Of a stretch of DNA of 64,000 nucleotides, positions 47,993-57,876 are shown in pieces. This DNA is from G965218495 sp965262785 (GTDB lineage Bacteria; Bacteroidota; Rhodothermia; Rhodothermales; Bin80), in contig OZ253559.1 of the NCBI GenBank assembly GCA_965262785.1, positions 3,534,001 to 3,598,000 on the forward strand, read 5' to 3'. The stretch's first letter is position 1; every line of letters starts with the position of its first letter. A model generated the notes under the pieces. The model did not search any database, had not been told where the DNA came from, and worked only from the letters and a program-made list of their open reading frames with translations. The position numbers and the translations under genes are program-made.

Positions 47993-50900
47993 CGTCGTAT
48001 TCGATGATGATTGTCGAATGGCCTTCAGCAACGGGGGTTTCAGTTTCCACACCGCCCGGCCAGCGTACCCATACGGTACTTGGACGCGATGCTATTCCCA
48101 ACACCTGCTCCATGGAATTCTGCGACCAGTACCCCGAGCCGACGGACACTACGCGCGCCGGGCCCATGGTCCCATCAGCATATCTTACGCGCAGCGTAGC
48201 ACCAATGCCACTCATTGGGCCCCTCAAGATGACCCGTAGGCCCGGGGTACCTCCGGCGTTCAGGAACAGCTTAGCGGATCCTGCATTCTGCGTTACCACA
48301 AGGTCGGTTCGGCCGTCCTGGTTCAAGTCGCCTACGGCGGCGCCACGCTGCTCCCCATAGACCCTGATTCCTGTTACGCTTCCATCCAGCGGCATAAAGC
48401 CTCCCTGCCCGTCTCCACGCAAGAGTAACCCACGCCCTGCGTCCATCCTTGGCGTAGAAGCAGGAGTCGCAGAGAAATTCTGACTTAAGAATAAATCCTC
48501 AGCACCATCACCGTCAAAGTCAGCTACCGCAGCAGCAAAAGCCGGCGCCCACTGCGCAATGCCTGGTAGCTGTTCGGCTTCGAAGTACTTACCGCGATTC
48601 ATGAACGCCGTGTTTAGCAGAGTTGCGGCCTCCCGCTTCTCCAAAGGGCTGAGTGCACCATCAAAAAGCTCTGCGGTGCTGAGCTCGGAAAACTCACGGT
48701 ACGAATGAACCCTGCCCAGTAGCGGCGGAATCGCGTCCGACAAGGCCCGAAAATCACGAACCATCCCATAGTCCTGGAGTGATTCATCGTAATAGGACTC
48801 CAGAATGTCCATGATGCCATTGCGGTCGATGTCACCGTAGAAGACTATGAGCGGCCGGCTAGTACTAGAATACATCGTGTTGTTCCCCCAATTCGTCGCC
48901 ACGATGTCCAAGCGGCCGTCACTGTCAAAGTCGCCAAGCGCCACCCCATTCCACCATCCTGTGCTCGAGGCAAGCCCCAAGAAGCTCGTTCGATCTCCAA
49001 AGTCTCCGTGCCCGTTATTCAGAAGCACGCGAACCGGCCCCCAATCCATGGCAAGTACCAGGTCCAGATCGCCGTCGTTGTCCAGGTCTCCGGCTGTTGC
49101 TCCGCTCATGAGCCCAATGCCCGCAAATGCCTTGCTCATTGTGCCGTCATATATGAATTGCCCGTCTGCGCCACGGTATACTCGGCTTGATGCTGCGTGT
49201 GGATAACGGCCCGGCAAAAAGTGCCCTCCGACGAACAGGTCTAGTTCTTGGTCGCCATCAAAGTCCGCCAGCACAAGCGGCCCGGGCACATCCTTGCCGA
49301 ATCCCAATTCATTCGCCGAGTCCTGAACGGGCATGTGCAAGAGCCGCACCGTTGACGCCGCATCCGCATTCTCGGGGGTCCGCTCGTAGCTGGAGTTACT
49401 GGCAGTCACCATTCGGCCCGGCGCAACCACCACGCCGGCGTGGTCGCCGGTAGCGGCGGCCCCTAGTGTGCGCGAGGAACCAAATGTACCGTTTGTGTTG
49501 AGCACATACGTCAGGTGTCCGCCACGGCCATTTCCCATAATGATATCGTCGTCACCGTCTGCGTCCAGATCTGCCAAAGCTATCGCAGGGCCACGCTGAC
49601 TCAGGCGGCGCGGTAGAAGTGGCTGTCTGGCAAAGTCCTCATACGGAGCCTCGTGATGGACCAAATCTAACGGTGCCTCTGCCATCAGTGTAGGTGGCGA
49701 TGCTGCACCCTCCGTTACCGTATCTATGGATGCGGAGCTTTCGAACACTTCATAGATGTGACTCGCTGACGCACCTCGCATGACGCTACGCAGCCCGCTT
49801 CGCCACCGCACCTCAATCGTCACGGTTTCCTGCGCCGCGAAGGTTTTTATCGCTTCACTGGATGACAGATATAGGCCACCTGCCAATACTTCCTCCTGCC
49901 TGAGCGGCAAGTTGTCACCCGTCACGCGGATCAGTGCCCCCACCCCTTGGGTATTCGGTGCCATGCCGCGCAGCCGCACGGCTATTCTAGGCGCAGCCGC
50001 GTCGTTGCGAAAGACTCCAGCCACCGCATTCAAACGGTTGACTACGGCATCCAAGTCTCCATCCTGGTCCAGATCCGCCAGTGCAAGACCGTGGGACACG
50101 TCTGCGGCCACGCCCAGGCCCCAACCGTCCGGCATAAGCGAAAAAGTGCCGTCGCCGTGGTTGCGAAATGCAAGGTTTTTCAGGTCAAGGTCCGGAAACG
50201 CCTGGAGTTGCTGCCGCCAGTTATCTCCTGGCGCTCCTGAACGCATCTGCGCATCGCCGTCCATGGCATCATAGGCATGGCCTGTCGTGAGCAAGAGATC
50301 CTCGTGGCCATCCAGATCCACATCCAGAAACAAGCTGCTCCAGGTCCACTCTGATGCCGCGACACCGGCCATGTTTGAAGTTTCGGCGTAGGTTCCGTCT
50401 CCACGGCCAAGCAAAAGCATGTTCTGCATGATTTGGGGGCGTACGTCAATGCGGCCAATCCCTGCAACCTCCGGCGGAATGACTTGGTGCTGACGCTGGC
50501 GGCGTTTGTATTGCATGCTAAGCATGTCAGCCAGAAAGATGTCTACAAACCCGTCTCCATTGACATCACCAGCCGCAATCGACATCGTCGATTGGCTGGT
50601 CTTGCGAATGGATAGGGCAGGAGCTGCTGCGAATCCGCCCTGACCATCACCTAACCAAAAGTGGTCGGGGCTCTCGAAGTCGTTGCATACAAACAGGTCG
50701 GGAATTCCGTCCCCATTGAAGTCCTGGAATCTCGCGGTCAGCGCCCAGTCGCGAGGCTCTGCTGCCAAAGGAAGCCCACCTTGTCCCCTAAAGACCCCGG
50801 CTTCAAAACCCACATGGCTAAAATGGCCATTGCCGTCATTCAAGTATAGGCGGTCCGGTTCGGCGTATTCGAAGCGCATCAGCCGGTTGCCTTGGCGTAC

Positions 50901-51686
50901 CAGACGGTAGTGCGCGTCAAATTCGGGAACAATCGCATACGTATCTCCTTCCTGGCGGACTACGCGCTCGAATGCCAGCTGCCCCGGAGGATACATGTCC
51001 TTGACCGTGCGCGACTTGTAGTAGCCGACGTACAAATCCAGATCTCCATCGCCCTCCACATCTGCGAGTGCCATTGATGTGGCGCCCCCAGAGTGCGCCA
51101 AGCCCGTCTTTACCGTGATATCAGTAAAGCTTCCGGCACCGTCGTTTTCGAAGACTGTAGTGCCACCGCCCATAGAGGTCAGAAGGAGGTCCAGGTCGGC
51201 GTCTCCGTCGATGTCCGCCAACACGGCCCCGGTAGTAACGGCGTATGGTGCGGCTACACCTGCGTCCGCGGCAACCTCTTCGAATCTCCAGTCGCCGCGA
51301 TTCAGGTAGAGTGCGTTGCGGCCGTTGAGCCTGGAAAGGAACACGTCTGGCCAATCGTCTCCGTCCACGTCGCCCAGTGCGACTCCAGAGCCGTTGACAT
51401 AGTGCCGGTTCGATTGCCATGCTTCGTAGTCCAACTCGTTGGTGAAGTCTATGCCTGTCCTGCTAGTACGCAATTCCGTAAACCCGACGCCCCCACCGAC
51501 AGGTGTGCGCAATGCCGCAACTCGGTACGCCCCTTCCTCATTCCAAACACGCGGTTCTTGCCTAGAGCACGCCGCCATCAGCAGAACGCACGGAATAAGA
51601 AGTCTAAAGGCTGGCAGTAGGCCCAGTGGCCAGCACGCCGCGTTTACGTTTTCCTGGCGGCCTGTGTTGTTACCCCTGCTTTCCAA
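47982..51686 (-). CDS. large double-module FG-GAP/ASPIC lipoprotein, first of three
   Basis: The frame is open to 51884, but the signal peptide with lipobox LMAAC lies about 30 residues after a TTG at 51684-51686, the start I prefer (about 1234 residues). The true start is uncertain. Like its neighbour it has two FG-GAP/VCBS blocks (DVDGDDWPDVFLS, DIDGDADLDLLL, DVEGDGDLDLYVG), each followed by an ASPIC/UnbV domain. The same linker, YEDFARQPLLPRRLSQRGP, joins the modules. The two proteins appear to be tandem duplicates that have diverged. The 11-base overlap with the next gene indicates a common transcript. Function unknown. Confidence 0.9.
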   Translation of the reverse strand: MESRGNNTGRQENVNAACWPLGLLPAFRLLIPCVLLMAACSRQEPRVWNEEGAYRVAALRTPVGGGVGFTELRTSRTGIDFTNELDYEAWQSNRHYVNGSGVALGDVDGDDWPDVFLSRLNGRNALYLNRGDWRFEEVAADAGVAAPYAVTTGAVLADIDGDADLDLLLTSMGGGTTVFENDGAGSFTDITVKTGLAHSGGATSMALADVEGDGDLDLYVGYYKSRTVKDMYPPGQLAFERVVRQEGDTYAIVPEFDAHYRLVRQGNRLMRFEYAEPDRLYLNDGNGHFSHVGFEAGVFRGQGGLPLAAEPRDWALTARFQDFNGDGIPDLFVCNDFESPDHFWLGDGQGGFAAAPALSIRKTSQSTMSIAAGDVNGDGFVDIFLADMLSMQYKRRQRQHQVIPPEVAGIGRIDVRPQIMQNMLLLGRGDGTYAETSNMAGVAASEWTWSSLFLDVDLDGHEDLLLTTGHAYDAMDGDAQMRSGAPGDNWRQQLQAFPDLDLKNLAFRNHGDGTFSLMPDGWGLGVAADVSHGLALADLDQDGDLDAVVNRLNAVAGVFRNDAAAPRIAVRLRGMAPNTQGVGALIRVTGDNLPLRQEEVLAGGLYLSSSEAIKTFAAQETVTIEVRWRSGLRSVMRGASASHIYEVFESSASIDTVTEGAASPPTLMAEAPLDLVHHEAPYEDFARQPLLPRRLSQRGPAIALADLDADGDDDIIMGNGRGGHLTYVLNTNGTFGSSRTLGAAATGDHAGVVVAPGRMVTASNSSYERTPENADAASTVRLLHMPVQDSANELGFGKDVPGPLVLADFDGDQELDLFVGGHFLPGRYPHAASSRVYRGADGQFIYDGTMSKAFAGIGLMSGATAGDLDNDGDLDLVLAMDWGPVRVLLNNGHGDFGDRTSFLGLASSTGWWNGVALGDFDSDGRLDIVATNWGNNTMYSSTSRPLIVFYGDIDRNGIMDILESYYDESLQDYGMVRDFRALSDAIPPLLGRVHSYREFSELSTAELFDGALSPLEKREAATLLNTAFMNRGKYFEAEQLPGIAQWAPAFAAAVADFDGDGAEDLFLSQNFSATPASTPRMDAGRGLLLRGDGQGGFMPLDGSVTGIRVYGEQRGAAVGDLNQDGRTDLVVTQNAGSAKLFLNAGGTPGLRVILRGPMSGIGATLRVRYADGTMGPARVVSVGSGYWSQNSMEQVLGIASRPSTVWVRWPGGVETETPVAEGHSTIIIEYDDGG

Positions 51687-53043
51687 TCTGGCACATTCGT
51701 GGGACCCTTCAACAAGGTAGGCATTCGCGTGCGAAGCACGCGTCGCGCTCAGCCCGGCAGTACAATATCGAGAGGACGCCAGTGGCCAAGGGCCACCATT
51801 TTGTGATGAACTTGAGCCGCAGACCCTCGATGCTCCCAACCCCGTTCGGATTGTGGCGCATCCGGAGTATGGCCAGGCATCCAAAGGAAGATGACCACCT
51901 GAACGGTGGCGCGCGTGAGAATGACAGCGTGCGGCTTTGTCCCGTCATGGTTCGTGCTTGGTTGGCATGGCAAGTCCGAGTTTTGCGCTACCGTCAGATT
52001 TTATGGGGGCATCCAACCTTTTGAGCGCCACAGCCTCGCTACTGCTGGGCAGCGCACTCCGCAGCTCACGGACCAGGGCAAGGTTCAGGTGGCCCAGCTC
52101 TCGAGGATTCTGCCGCGGCCACGCCTGGGTAGTAGGGCCGCGGCCTCGTTGGTGGCAACTACCAATTCTGCAAGCGGTGCCTCCTGACGTGAATGATTGG
52201 GCCCCTGCCTGCGAAGGGATCCAAGCGTACGCCGGCATGTACGGTGGGAAGGACAACCGAACGTCGTCGAAGGCGCTCTGGACCGGCGCCCGGGCCCACC
52301 AGGTGGATCTCGACGTAGATCGGGACGGCACTTAGCGGTCCGCGTCCAGCCACACGCCGTAGGACCTACCCCGCATAGCACAGAACCTGCTAGTGGCCCC
52401 CTTCTAGTCCTCGAAAAGTCGATACTCTAAATTGTCGCTGACCGGGAATGACTAATGACATTCATCACGCATCATGCGGTCCGCCCCTTACTGCGATGTG
52501 GGCCTGCTGCATGGTCTCCCATTCAAAATCCAGCAGTGACCCCGTGACCTCGATTTGGGCCCGAGCGGAAAAAGGCAATATCAGAAGCAGTAGGGAATTA
52601 GCGTGCGCGTGAATCCCTCCATGGCAAGTCTTAGGCTTTTCTGTGGGCGCTTTTCGCAACCGCACAACGGTCACTGCAATTGACAAAAGGTTGGGCGTAG
52701 TACAAAACAGTTTGGCCCATCGCAATCGCCAATTCCTTCCGTAAGGCGTCAGTTAATAAGACTCTGCTAACGCGATCCTTAGCAAACCGAGTAGCCGACG
52801 GACTGTTTTTTTTTTCAAGCGCGGGCTACAATTGACGCAAGGATAGAAAAGCCATTTTTCGGGCCTGCAACCGGACGCCGCGCTCGCGGCCTTCCCGGTC
52901 TCGTAGCAAGATTCGGAGGCGCGACGGCAGCACGCTTTCGAGGAGACAAAGCCGCTCACCAACGTGCACAGCCCAGTCACTGACTGCATTGGCCCTTGGC
53001 CTTCTCCAGTCTGGCTACCAAAGCACGACGCAATTGCACGTGC
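51687..53043. other. about 1.36 kb without a supported gene
   Basis: Overlapping short frames occur on both strands. One plus-strand frame (51906-52187) has a stretch, RTPQLTDQGKVQVAQLSRIL, that faintly recalls histidine phosphatases, but without the RHG motif. It is probably a decayed region. The promoter of the ASPIC operon should lie at its left end. Confidence 0.45.
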
Positions 53044-54726
53044 CTATTCCGCTCCATCGTACACGGTGCCGACGACATCCAGTACCTTGCCATCTCTTAG
53101 CTCAGCGTCAATGGCAATAATGATGCCCTCTTCGTCCACCAGAATTGGCCTCGGGAAGCCAGTGAGCTCAAACAGCTTCCTTACCGAACTGTCGTCTTCA
53201 CTCGTGACTCGCGTATGAAGCCAAGGCATGGGGTACCGGTCTTTCCGAAATTTCTCGATGTCGGAACGGTCATCCAGGAAGGCAACGCTGAGGATCTCAA
53301 ACCCGGATTCCTTGTACCGATCGTACACCTCTTCCAAAGCGGGTATCTCCTCAATGCAAGGTCCGCACCAGGTGCCCCAAAAGTCGAGCAGGTACATTCG
53401 ACCGCTAAGGCCACTGTCGGTTATCGTAACGGTGGAATCATCGAATGAAACGAATGAGAACTCAGGCACAGGGTTGCCGGCCTGCAGACTTCTGTCAGGA
53501 TCAAAGCTCCGTCGAGCGCTTTCCGCTTGTCTCGTATCAGCATGCGAATCCTGGAGTATGGAATAGTAGGACCATTTCGTTTCCTCATCCTCGCCAGTGA
53601 TTGCCATGTAGAGTCCTACTTCAAGAAACTGTGCTCGAACGTCCGGATCAGGATGGTTGTCAATTACCTGCTGCACATATGACCTGACTGTTTCCTGGTC
53701 GTCTAACGTACGGGCAAGCGTAACAAGGAGGTTTGAGGCGCCGACCGAGCTCCAGGCTTCGAAGGACCAAAAGGGCGAATCTGCCGTGACAGTTTCGAAC
53801 GCTTCCCGGGCTAACGGTTTGTCGGTACTGTCGGGGCCAAACTGGACGTCATCAAAATATCGCAGGATTAGCCACTTACGTAGCAGTGGGTCTTGTTCCC
53901 GGCCAATCCGCTCCTTTATCGGAACTGCCACTTGTTTTACGGCATCAAGATCAATATTGGTATTCCCATCCTCGTCTTCAAAGAAGGCCTCGCCGATGCG
54001 CCGGTGTCTTTGCTTAGTATCAAGGTAGATGGAAATAATGTCGGCAACAAAGGAGGGAGCTGAATTTATTGCCGCTTCAGCCGCGTTGTGCGGGAGTGTT
54101 GAGGGATCGAAGACTATGTCCACAAACTGTTCATCCTGAATGTCGAGAACGCTGAAGAAATAACCTTCTTCGTCCCAATAACCATCGGACTGATTGAATA
54201 CGTAGCGGTCCTGGCTGCTACCTTCCACAAGCCTATCGATGCTCCATTCAGACACCTTTTCAGCGTAGCGGATTCGGTATGCAAGGGTGTCGGCGGATAC
54301 CTCCACGCGCGCAGCAAAGGTCCCATCCGGCTGGCGGTGCATTGCCACGCCCTCGTCAGAGGATGCAATCAGTACCTGCAACGAGTCGCTCTCCAACGCT
54401 GACAAATTCGCAGCGAGCCGCATGTGCAGCTCTACCTTCTCGTTAGTTGTCAGGACAAACGGTATCTCCAGGGTCTGATGATGCACACCGTACGCATACA
54501 TCCCGTAGCCTCCCGGTTCATTCAACCTGAAGGCAAAACGCCCGGAGCCATCGACTGGTACAACAAACGTGGTGTCGGCCGGGCCGTCCTCGATTACTAC
54601 GTGGGCCATGGCCATAGGACTGCCGTCTGCTCCCAGCAGGGTTCCGCTGATGTTGGCTTTTCCGCATGCCTGCATCAGAGGCAACACCAGGATTAAGATT
54701 AGCAGGCGAGAGTTGGGATACTGCAT
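53044..54726 (-). CDS. TlpA-type thiol-disulfide oxidoreductase lipoprotein
   Basis: This 560-residue lipoprotein has lipobox LMQAC at about residue 21. A beta-sandwich N-terminal region (about 25-110) is followed by a helical middle with TPR-like character (about 200-400). A C-terminal thioredoxin fold carries WCGPC at about 453-457 and a cis-Pro segment TGFPRPILVD. TlpA/ResA-like proteins reduce or rearrange disulfides outside the inner membrane. Such long versions with an N-terminal extension (DUF4369-like) are typical of Bacteroidota and frequently neighbour SusC/SusD pairs. The gene stands alone between two long gaps. Confidence 0.88.
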   Translation of the reverse strand: MQYPNSRLLILILVLPLMQACGKANISGTLLGADGSPMAMAHVVIEDGPADTTFVVPVDGSGRFAFRLNEPGGYGMYAYGVHHQTLEIPFVLTTNEKVELHMRLAANLSALESDSLQVLIASSDEGVAMHRQPDGTFAARVEVSADTLAYRIRYAEKVSEWSIDRLVEGSSQDRYVFNQSDGYWDEEGYFFSVLDIQDEQFVDIVFDPSTLPHNAAEAAINSAPSFVADIISIYLDTKQRHRRIGEAFFEDEDGNTNIDLDAVKQVAVPIKERIGREQDPLLRKWLILRYFDDVQFGPDSTDKPLAREAFETVTADSPFWSFEAWSSVGASNLLVTLARTLDDQETVRSYVQQVIDNHPDPDVRAQFLEVGLYMAITGEDEETKWSYYSILQDSHADTRQAESARRSFDPDRSLQAGNPVPEFSFVSFDDSTVTITDSGLSGRMYLLDFWGTWCGPCIEEIPALEEVYDRYKESGFEILSVAFLDDRSDIEKFRKDRYPMPWLHTRVTSEDDSSVRKLFELTGFPRPILVDEEGIIIAIDAELRDGKVLDVVGTVYDGAE

Positions 54727-55505
54727 TGGAAATTGGTATAGTTGCGATGCCGTAACGCTGGCTGTGCGAAAAATGGTCCCCTAAAAGACCATACCGTCCC
54801 TTGTTGGATTTTGGTCGTAACAGCCGGAGCTCAGGTCTGTGTGGCGCGGAATGCGGTCACTCAACAGCAACAAGCAGGTGAGAAACCAACTCGGTAGAAG
54901 TCGTCCAGTAGTCGCCTATTCACGGTGGCAAACGGGGCTGGAGGGGCATGCGAAGCAGCTCGGGAGGCCCACATACCGGCGGCCATTTGAAATCGTTCGT
55001 GATGGTGTACGACTCGGCTGGCACCGCTTGTGGCGAAGGCGTGCCCATGGCGCGCAGGCTATGGACTAGGCCTTGCTATACGAGGCTTAGACCGTCGGCC
55101 AGTCTCACGCGCTGCGAGAGCTACGATTCGCAGGTTGCCTGCACGACCCGCATATAAGGATCAGTGCATACAGCCAGAACAGGGTGATCTGGCCATTCAT
55201 TCTCCGGTTGCTGCTCTGACCAGCGGTGGGCCAGCTTAACCCGATTGGATGAGTAGCTTGTACCTTCCCGGCAGTATTGTCAGTGCCATGCTTGGCGCTA
55301 TCAATCGCTGCTCTGCCTGCGGGGTACGGTCTTGGGCTTCGGTCAGGCCACCTTCGAGAACATCCAATCCCAACAAGTTCATGCACTTGGGAAGGGATGC
55401 AGCGTGGATATTCGTGGCACTCTGAGCCTGTCGATTCAATCCATAGTTGCACCGCAGCGAGCACTGCCGGCGTTACTGCAAACCACAGGTTCGAATCAGG
55501 CTCTG
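54727..55505. other. about 780 bases without a supported gene
   Basis: There is one short minus-strand ORF at 55105-55200 of 31 codons (MNGQITLFWLYALILICGSC...). It resembles an isolated signal peptide and may be the remnant of a lipoprotein gene. Nothing else is recognisable. Confidence 0.4.
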
Positions 55506-56594
55506 CTAAACGTCGTCGTCGTCAGGCTGGATGAATCGGTAGCGGACAACTACCGGATTGCCCGCTTCACCGTCTTCCAAGATCTCATGAGGCCCTACGA
55601 CGTAGAATAAGCCACCGGCGGCAGCGCGGGGATAGACAGACGATATCGTACTTCGGCCTGGAAAAAGCCCAGCGTTGCTGGCGATGTTTAGGCCCACCAT
55701 GAGTCCTGATTGTGCGCCGGCAGGACGCCACCGTTCATCCAAGAAAGCAAATACCGTCATACGCGTCAGGCCATCGAGCGCGAAAATTGCTACTGCGGAC
55801 GGATACTCGTCTGTCGATGTGGAAAGGTCTTGTGTACTAGTGCCCTGTGGCAAGTCATCCGGGCGCTCCTCGATAAAGTCTGGCTCAAATCGCGGACCGC
55901 TTGACCTGGCAGCCATGCCGTCTACATTCTCAGCATATATGTAGTACGGTCCGTCATCAAAACATTCGACGGATCGGCCCCACTGCCCTACAAAAACCTG
56001 ATTCAGGCGCACAAGACGCGGTGGATCTATTTCCAATTCGCCCAATGCCTCCAGCGACGGGGAATACACCTTCAAGGTGGCTTCGTCCTGAACGTAGTTG
56101 GATTGCACAAAAACGGAATCGTGGTGTGTGCAGATCGCCCTTGAAAGCCTCTCCAGCTGTCTGGCTGCGCTGACACAGTTGCCTTCAGCGTCAAATACGG
56201 TTGCGGCACCTCCAAATTTGTGGGTTATCACCTTCGAGTCCCCAATGAAACGGGAGGTCATGGGTATGAAATTGGCCTCGTCCGGCAGACAATCTTCTCT
56301 GGAATACGATTTCAGATGGATGCCTGAAGGCGAGAACCGGTGTATGCCTCTTCCTATATGATCGCTGATCAAGAGCTCCCCACGGGCGTTGACATCCAAG
56401 AACCCGATCGTGCCAACAAGGACGGAAGGGTCCAGACGCACGGTGTCGTGCGCGGCGAAAAGCTCCCCGAATGCAACGACGGGAGAGCGCACTAAATTCT
56501 GTCCCGGCTGATCGGAACCGCATGCGGATGCAAGCATAGCCAGCAAGAGCAGCATTCCTCCGGACATCGTGTTGCTTTCAATTGCCGCCTTCAA
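55506..56594 (-). CDS. 6-bladed beta-propeller lipoprotein
   Basis: This is a lipoprotein of 362 residues (or 353 from the internal ATG at residue 10) with lipobox LASAC. The body matches the 6-bladed beta-propeller family of Bacteroidota: it opens with VGTIGFLDVNARGELLISD and IHRFSPSG, and later has repeated short beta blades such as KVYSPSLEALGEL. These proteins are often found in SusC/SusD neighbourhoods and are thought to lie at the cell surface; their ligands are mostly unknown. An acidic tail (PDDDDV) ends the protein. It lies between the TlpA-type gene and the SusD group on the same strand, separated by long gaps. Confidence 0.8.
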   Translation of the reverse strand: MKAAIESNTMSGGMLLLLAMLASACGSDQPGQNLVRSPVVAFGELFAAHDTVRLDPSVLVGTIGFLDVNARGELLISDHIGRGIHRFSPSGIHLKSYSREDCLPDEANFIPMTSRFIGDSKVITHKFGGAATVFDAEGNCVSAARQLERLSRAICTHHDSVFVQSNYVQDEATLKVYSPSLEALGELEIDPPRLVRLNQVFVGQWGRSVECFDDGPYYIYAENVDGMAARSSGPRFEPDFIEERPDDLPQGTSTQDLSTSTDEYPSAVAIFALDGLTRMTVFAFLDERWRPAGAQSGLMVGLNIASNAGLFPGRSTISSVYPRAAAGGLFYVVGPHEILEDGEAGNPVVVRYRFIQPDDDDV

Positions 56595-57290
56595 TGTTGC
56601 CGTCGTTTATGGTGCAAATAGACAGAACAAGTCGATAGCCCCTGCTTGGCGTCCTTGTCACAGCACGACCTAGTTGGAATTGCGCCACACTGGTAACAAC
56701 ACCAAATCATCGTGTTGCACGATGCTAGACACTGAACCGGTGACCTCGCCAAGTAGTAGTGGTTGAGAGTATCTGTGGCCCTTCTGTCCCAGTGCGACAC
56801 AGTATGCGAGAACGCAAAAACCGCCCGCTTAGACTCCGTGATCGAACCAAGGATCTACGTGTTCATAGGGGACACGCCGGACGGCACATTGTTTCTGTTC
56901 AGCATCAGGAGGATGGCTTACTGTACCTTAGATGTAATCTTCAGCTCGAAGGTGCAAGAGAAAGGTACAGCCAGTAGCGTGGCTGGCTGCCTGTTAGGCG
57001 CCCATTCCGGCGCTCATTGCACCAGTGACAAACGGTTTTTTTTTTCGCTCTTCCCAATTTTCCACCTGGCGATCCTACTCCACACGGCTGCCAGGCCATG
57101 GAACGGCGCCGGTCCGATAGTCTGGCGGTGCGGCATCGGGCGGCGGACGGATTTGGTCCGCAAAGTCGCTTTGCGTCAGTTGCGCCCTGCGACGGTGGAT
57201 GCTATCGTGACGGAGGATTGGATTGGTTGAATTCAAACCTCCTCCGCCACCCTGCGGCCACGCGCGGTAACGCGATCACTAACCGACAGA
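56595..57290. other. about 700 bases without a supported gene
   Basis: A plus-strand frame of 155 codons (56763-57230) has a short hydrophobic stretch but no recognisable motif and lies against the direction of all neighbours. I do not call it a gene. Confidence 0.45.
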
Positions 57291-57791
57291 CTAATCGTTT
57301 ATTCTGCCAGGCCGCACGCCGCCCTTAAACTCATTTTCGAAGTGCGAAATCAGCTCCTTCAGGTAGACATCGCGGCCCTCTGTCACCGGTATCTTCGACC
57401 AGATGTCCTCTACGGGCCCGCGTCCTTCGACTTCCGCGTTGAGCGTCGCTGAATACGTGCCAGCGCTCCGGTCTCGAGGCCTCGCTCTCACTGTAATACG
57501 AATGCGCGCAAACCCGAAGCCCAAGGCCTTTTCGTCATTAGTGGCAGGAAGCTCCTTCCACGAAGTCTCCAGCCGAACATCCTCAGCCGTTTCTATGCGG
57601 CGCTCGAACTGGTACCCGTAGCGATTCAATAGCGCATCGTCCGCAACCCTTATGATGTGGTCCGCAGTCGATGTGCCCAAGCTCGCTCTGATGGAATTGC
57701 GCACCCTTTCGCCACTATCCGCGCTGGCGCCAGATCCAGAGCAACCAGCAAGCATAAGAACCGAAACCACTAAGCCGATAAAAATTCGCAT
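57291..57791 (-). CDS. small lipoprotein of unknown function
   Basis: I use the ATG at 57789-57791 (MRIFIGLVVSVLMLAGC), which begins a clear lipoprotein signal with lipobox LAGC at about residue 17. The frame runs upstream into the susD end without a signal peptide. The mature part of about 150 residues appears to alternate helices and strands and contains the segment GFGFARIRITVRARP. No family is recognised. It starts 85 bases after the susD-like stop and probably belongs to that transcript, so it could be an accessory surface lipoprotein of the uptake system. Confidence 0.65.
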   Translation of the reverse strand: MRIFIGLVVSVLMLAGCSGSGASADSGERVRNSIRASLGTSTADHIIRVADDALLNRYGYQFERRIETAEDVRLETSWKELPATNDEKALGFGFARIRITVRARPRDRSAGTYSATLNAEVEGRGPVEDIWSKIPVTEGRDVYLKELISHFENEFKGGVRPGRIND

Positions 57792-57876
57792 GGCGACTCC
57801 AAGAGTTGGGTTGTGACATAAACGCAAGGAGGCCAGCACACAACTAGGCGCCGGCCTCCTTACTGTTGCTGTCATT

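Noticed and set aside
51906..52187. Stretch resembling a histidine phosphatase (RTPQLTDQGKVQVAQLSRIL)
   Set aside because: The essential RHG motif reads RHS and is out of context, the following catalytic histidine region is absent, and neighbouring frames give nothing. The evidence is too weak to call even a pseudogene.
56763..57230. 155-codon plus-strand ORF
   Set aside because: It is opposite in direction to all neighbours and without motifs, with homopolymer runs typical of non-coding DNA.
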